Below, piece by piece: positions 6,645-7,705 of a DNA stretch of 7,705 nt (within the stretch, counting starts at the first letter, position 1; each line of letters opens with the position of its first letter). This DNA comes from an uncultured Ruminococcus sp. (lineage in GTDB: Bacteria; Bacillota; Clostridia; Oscillospirales; Acutalibacteraceae), in contig CACYBZ010000008.1 in assembly GCA_902772795.1 (NCBI GenBank), positions 1 through 7,705 of the forward strand, in the 5' to 3' direction. A program made the translations under genes and the position numbers. Under the pieces are notes generated by a model. That model was not told the origin of the DNA. It saw only the letters and a program-made list of their open reading frames with translations, and did no database searches.

Positions 6645-6677
6645 ATACTTTTATAATTTGTTTCAAGTATCCCTACG
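6641..6677 (-). promoter_or_regulatory. Candidate antiterminator of the TPP riboswitch
   Basis: The 3' end of the aptamer, CGTAgggATACTT (6677 to 6665 on minus), can pair with AAGTATTACG (6650 to 6641). This gives 6 bp (ATACTT/AAGTAT), a GGG bulge, then 4 bp (CGTA/TACG). The second strand includes the first bases of the terminator's 5' arm, and the first strand includes conserved aptamer bases. TPP-bound aptamer and antiterminator are therefore mutually exclusive. The pairing is directly visible; its role is inferred. Confidence 0.6.
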
Positions 6678-6755
6678 TTGGCATTATCCAAATCAGGTTA
6701 TCGGTCGAAGGGCAAACCTTCCTCTCAGCCTGTCTTACAAGCTCCCGTTCTTAGC
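6661..6755 (-). ncRNA. TPP riboswitch (THI element) aptamer
   Basis: The minus strand carries the conserved THI-box segments in order: GGGAGC (6741-6746), GGCTGAGAGG (6722-6731), a pyrophosphate-side arm, then ATAACCTGATTTGGATAATG and CCAACGTAGGGA (6670-6681). CTGAGA forms the pyrimidine-sensing pocket, and the CCTGAT...GGATAATGCC stem is the pyrophosphate arm with its usual sequence. The closing stem P1 is short, UAAG (6750-6753) with CUUG (6664-6667). TPP binding would stabilise the aptamer, prevent the antiterminator and stop transcription before thiS, switching off the whole operon. Confidence 0.97.
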
Positions 6756-6794
6756 GGAATACCGAAAAAATATTTCTTTTCCGTATCCTACGTC

Positions 6795-6823
6795 ATTGTA
6801 CATGATTTTCTGAAAGAATGCAA
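6795..6823 (-). promoter_or_regulatory. Promoter of the thi operon
   Basis: On the minus strand TTGCAT (6818-6823) and TACAAT (6795-6800) are separated by exactly 17 nt, a good sigma-A/sigma-70 type match. Transcription would begin near 6788, about 33 nt before the TPP aptamer. No other comparably good promoter is seen ahead of the riboswitch. A perfect short palindrome, CCGATtttATCGG (6833-6845), lies just upstream of the -35 and might bind a regulator, but this is unsupported. Confidence 0.75.
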
Positions 6824-6892
6824 GTCTATCCGCCGATTTTATCGGAATATTCTGTGTCAGAACAAAATAAAATTGAGAAAACCGAAAATTCA

Positions 6893-6921
6893 TTGACAGA
6901 TTCTGTTGAGCGGTATATAAT
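6893..6921 (+). promoter_or_regulatory. Consensus promoter of the arsR-type gene
   Basis: TTGACA (6893-6898) and TATAAT (6916-6921) match the housekeeping consensus at all 12 positions, with the ideal 17-nt spacer. The predicted start is near 6928, about 30 nt before the ATG. A promoter this strong normally needs a repressor, which fits autoregulation by the gene it drives. Confidence 0.88.
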
Positions 6922-6922
6922 A

Positions 6923-6946
6923 ACATATAAATAATTTTCTATATGT
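6923..6946 (+). promoter_or_regulatory. Candidate ArsR operator (inverted repeat)
   Basis: ACATATA (6923-6929) and TATATGT (6940-6946) form a perfect 7-bp inverted repeat with a 10-nt AT-rich centre. It covers the predicted transcription start just downstream of the -10 box. ArsR/SmtB repressors bind AT-rich imperfect dyads in this kind of position. The assignment to the adjacent repressor is inference. Confidence 0.55.
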
Positions 6947-6958
6947 GTGGTGATCAAG

Positions 6959-7234
6959 ATGGAACTGACAGACAAACAGATTGTGATTATCTTCAAGGCA
7001 TTGTGTGACGAAAACAGAATCAGGATACTCCGCTTACTGCAAGGCGGAGAGCGTTGTGCCTGTAAATTGCTGGAAGAACTGCATTGCAGTCAGCCGACAC
7101 TTTCCCATCATATGAAAATTCTCTGTGACAGCGGATTTGTCAACGGAAGAAAAGACGGAAAATGGATGTATTATTCTCTTTCGGAACAGGGAACACAGGT
7201 TGCGGTAGACTGTCTGAAAGAACTTATTTTGTGA
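6959..7234 (+). CDS. ArsR/SmtB-family metal(loid)-responsive repressor
   Basis: A 91-aa winged-helix repressor. The recognition helix is around SQPTLSHHMKIL (44-55), followed by the wing GRKDGKWMYYSL (63-74). The segment ERCACKLLEEL (31-41) is the position of the ELCVCDL metal box of ArsR, with C33 and C35 as likely arsenite/antimonite-type ligands. Further cysteines are at 16, 43, 56 and 85. The start at 6959 is preferred over in-frame GTGs at 6947 and 6950 because GGTGATC just upstream matches the extended SD complement and MELTDKQ is the usual N-terminus. It is divergent from the thi operon and upstream of an ArsP-like permease, which it probably represses until metal(loid) binds. The exact inducer cannot be read from the sequence. 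Confidence 0.9.
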   Translation: MELTDKQIVIIFKALCDENRIRILRLLQGGERCACKLLEELHCSQPTLSHHMKILCDSGFVNGRKDGKWMYYSLSEQGTQVAVDCLKELIL

Positions 7235-7272
7235 AAAGGAAAAAACGGGTTCGTTTGTCAGAATAACTGCTG

Positions 7273-7296
7273 AGCCGTAGAAAATACGGCTTTTTT
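7273..7296 (+). terminator. Intrinsic terminator after the arsR-type gene
   Basis: AGCCGTA (7273-7279) and TACGGCT (7285-7291) form a 7-bp GC-rich stem with a GAAAA loop, followed by five further T residues (7292-7296). It lies 38 nt after the repressor stop. The permease gene therefore either depends on partial read-through or has its own promoter in the AT-rich stretch 7297-7335, where no convincing -35/-10 pair stands out. Confidence 0.85.
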
Positions 7297-7349
7297 CATA
7301 GCTGATACATCGAACAATTTAAATATATCTATATAAAGAGGTGTTGTCA

Positions 7350-7705
7350 TTGAAAGTGTGGGACTTTATTCAGGAAGAAATACTCGCCATGAAATGGCTG
7401 GAACGGCTGATTCATTCTTTGCTGACGTTCTGTGGTCTGGATACGGAAAGCCGAACAGGTGGCAGTATACAGTTCTTCATCTATGACATGATAAAAATCA
7501 TGGTGTTGCTTGGTGTACTGATTTTCGTGATTTCCTATATTCAGAGTTATTTTCCTCCTGAAAGAACAAAAAAGATACTCGGACGTTTTCACGGTATCGG
7601 TGCAGACTGTCTTGCCGCATTGCTTGGTACGGTAACGCCGTTCTGTTCCTGTTCGTCCATTCCGTTGTTTATCGGCTTTACGGGTGCAGGACTTCCACTC
7701 GGTGT
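7350..7705 (+). CDS. ArsP-like / COG0701 permease, 5' part (runs off the window)
   Basis: The frame is open to the window end, giving 118 residues of a normally 300-plus-residue membrane protein. It begins with TTG at 7350-7352, placed 6 nt after GAGGTG. In-frame GTG (7341) and TTG (7344) are too close to or inside the SD. A soluble, probably amphipathic N-terminus (1-45) is followed by a clear membrane segment at about 47-68, a basic loop (ERTKKILGR), and a second hydrophobic region containing TPFCSCSSIPLFIGFTGAGL (96-115). That Cys-x-Cys block is the hallmark of the permease family formerly called DUF318, which includes the organoarsenical exporter ArsP. With the adjacent ArsR it suggests metal(loid) efflux, but many family members have unknown substrates. 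Confidence 0.85.
   Translation, partial: MKVWDFIQEEILAMKWLERLIHSLLTFCGLDTESRTGGSIQFFIYDMIKIMVLLGVLIFVISYIQSYFPPERTKKILGRFHGIGADCLAALLGTVTPFCSCSSIPLFIGFTGAGLPLG

Noticed and set aside
6678..6926. Short open frames across the riboswitch and divergent promoters, both strands
   Set aside because: They overlap structured RNA and promoter elements and encode no recognisable protein.
7347..7592. Minus-strand open frame opposite the permease
   Set aside because: The plus-strand frame has an SD, a membrane segment and the family FCSCSS motif. The minus frame has none of these.
1..7705. A novel defence, mobile or otherwise unknown system
   Set aside because: All coding space is accounted for by thiamine genes and an ArsR-permease pair. 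No transposase, integrase, tRNA or att-like site is visible.

Overview
The window is a chromosomal segment from a low-to-mid GC anaerobic Firmicute, most likely a Clostridia member and possibly of the Ruminococcus/Oscillospiraceae group. That placement is inference. It rests on the oxygen-sensitive radical-SAM ThiH in place of the oxidase ThiO, the short clostridial form of ThiC, the short 'family 2' type ThiF, gene starts with Shine-Dalgarno sites, and a hairpin-rich intergenic repeat that I recall from Ruminococcus-type genomes.

Most of the window (about 80 to 6825, minus strand) is one complete TPP-riboswitch-controlled thiamine operon, read leftward: promoter (6795-6823), TPP aptamer (about 6661-6755), riboswitch terminator (6603-6644), then thiS, thiF, thiG, thiH, tenI, thiE, thiD and thiC, and a strong intrinsic terminator (81-131). 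ThiF adenylates ThiS, which is then thiocarboxylated. ThiH cleaves tyrosine to dehydroglycine. ThiG combines dehydroglycine, ThiS-borne sulfur and deoxyxylulose phosphate into the thiazole, which TenI aromatises. ThiC makes HMP-P from aminoimidazole ribotide, ThiD phosphorylates it, and ThiE couples the two halves to thiamine phosphate. The last kinase (ThiL), the cysteine desulfurase and Dxs are not here and must be encoded elsewhere. Genes are tightly packed (overlaps or gaps of 1-26 nt) except between thiE and thiD, where about 170 nt hold a triple-hairpin repeat.

Divergent from the thi promoter, on the plus strand, is an ArsR-family repressor (6959-7234) with a textbook promoter, a candidate operator and its own terminator. 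It is followed by the 5' part of a COG0701/ArsP-like membrane permease (7350 to the window end), a small metal(loid)-type module unrelated to thiamine.

The left edge (1-80) carries no gene. It has an 11-bp tandem direct repeat and a possible leftward promoter for something outside the window.

I see no unknown biological system. The most unusual items are thiG, which has no ATG/GTG/TTG start and appears to begin at AUA, the riboswitch antiterminator that can be drawn base by base, and the triple-hairpin repeat that contains the thiE stop codon.
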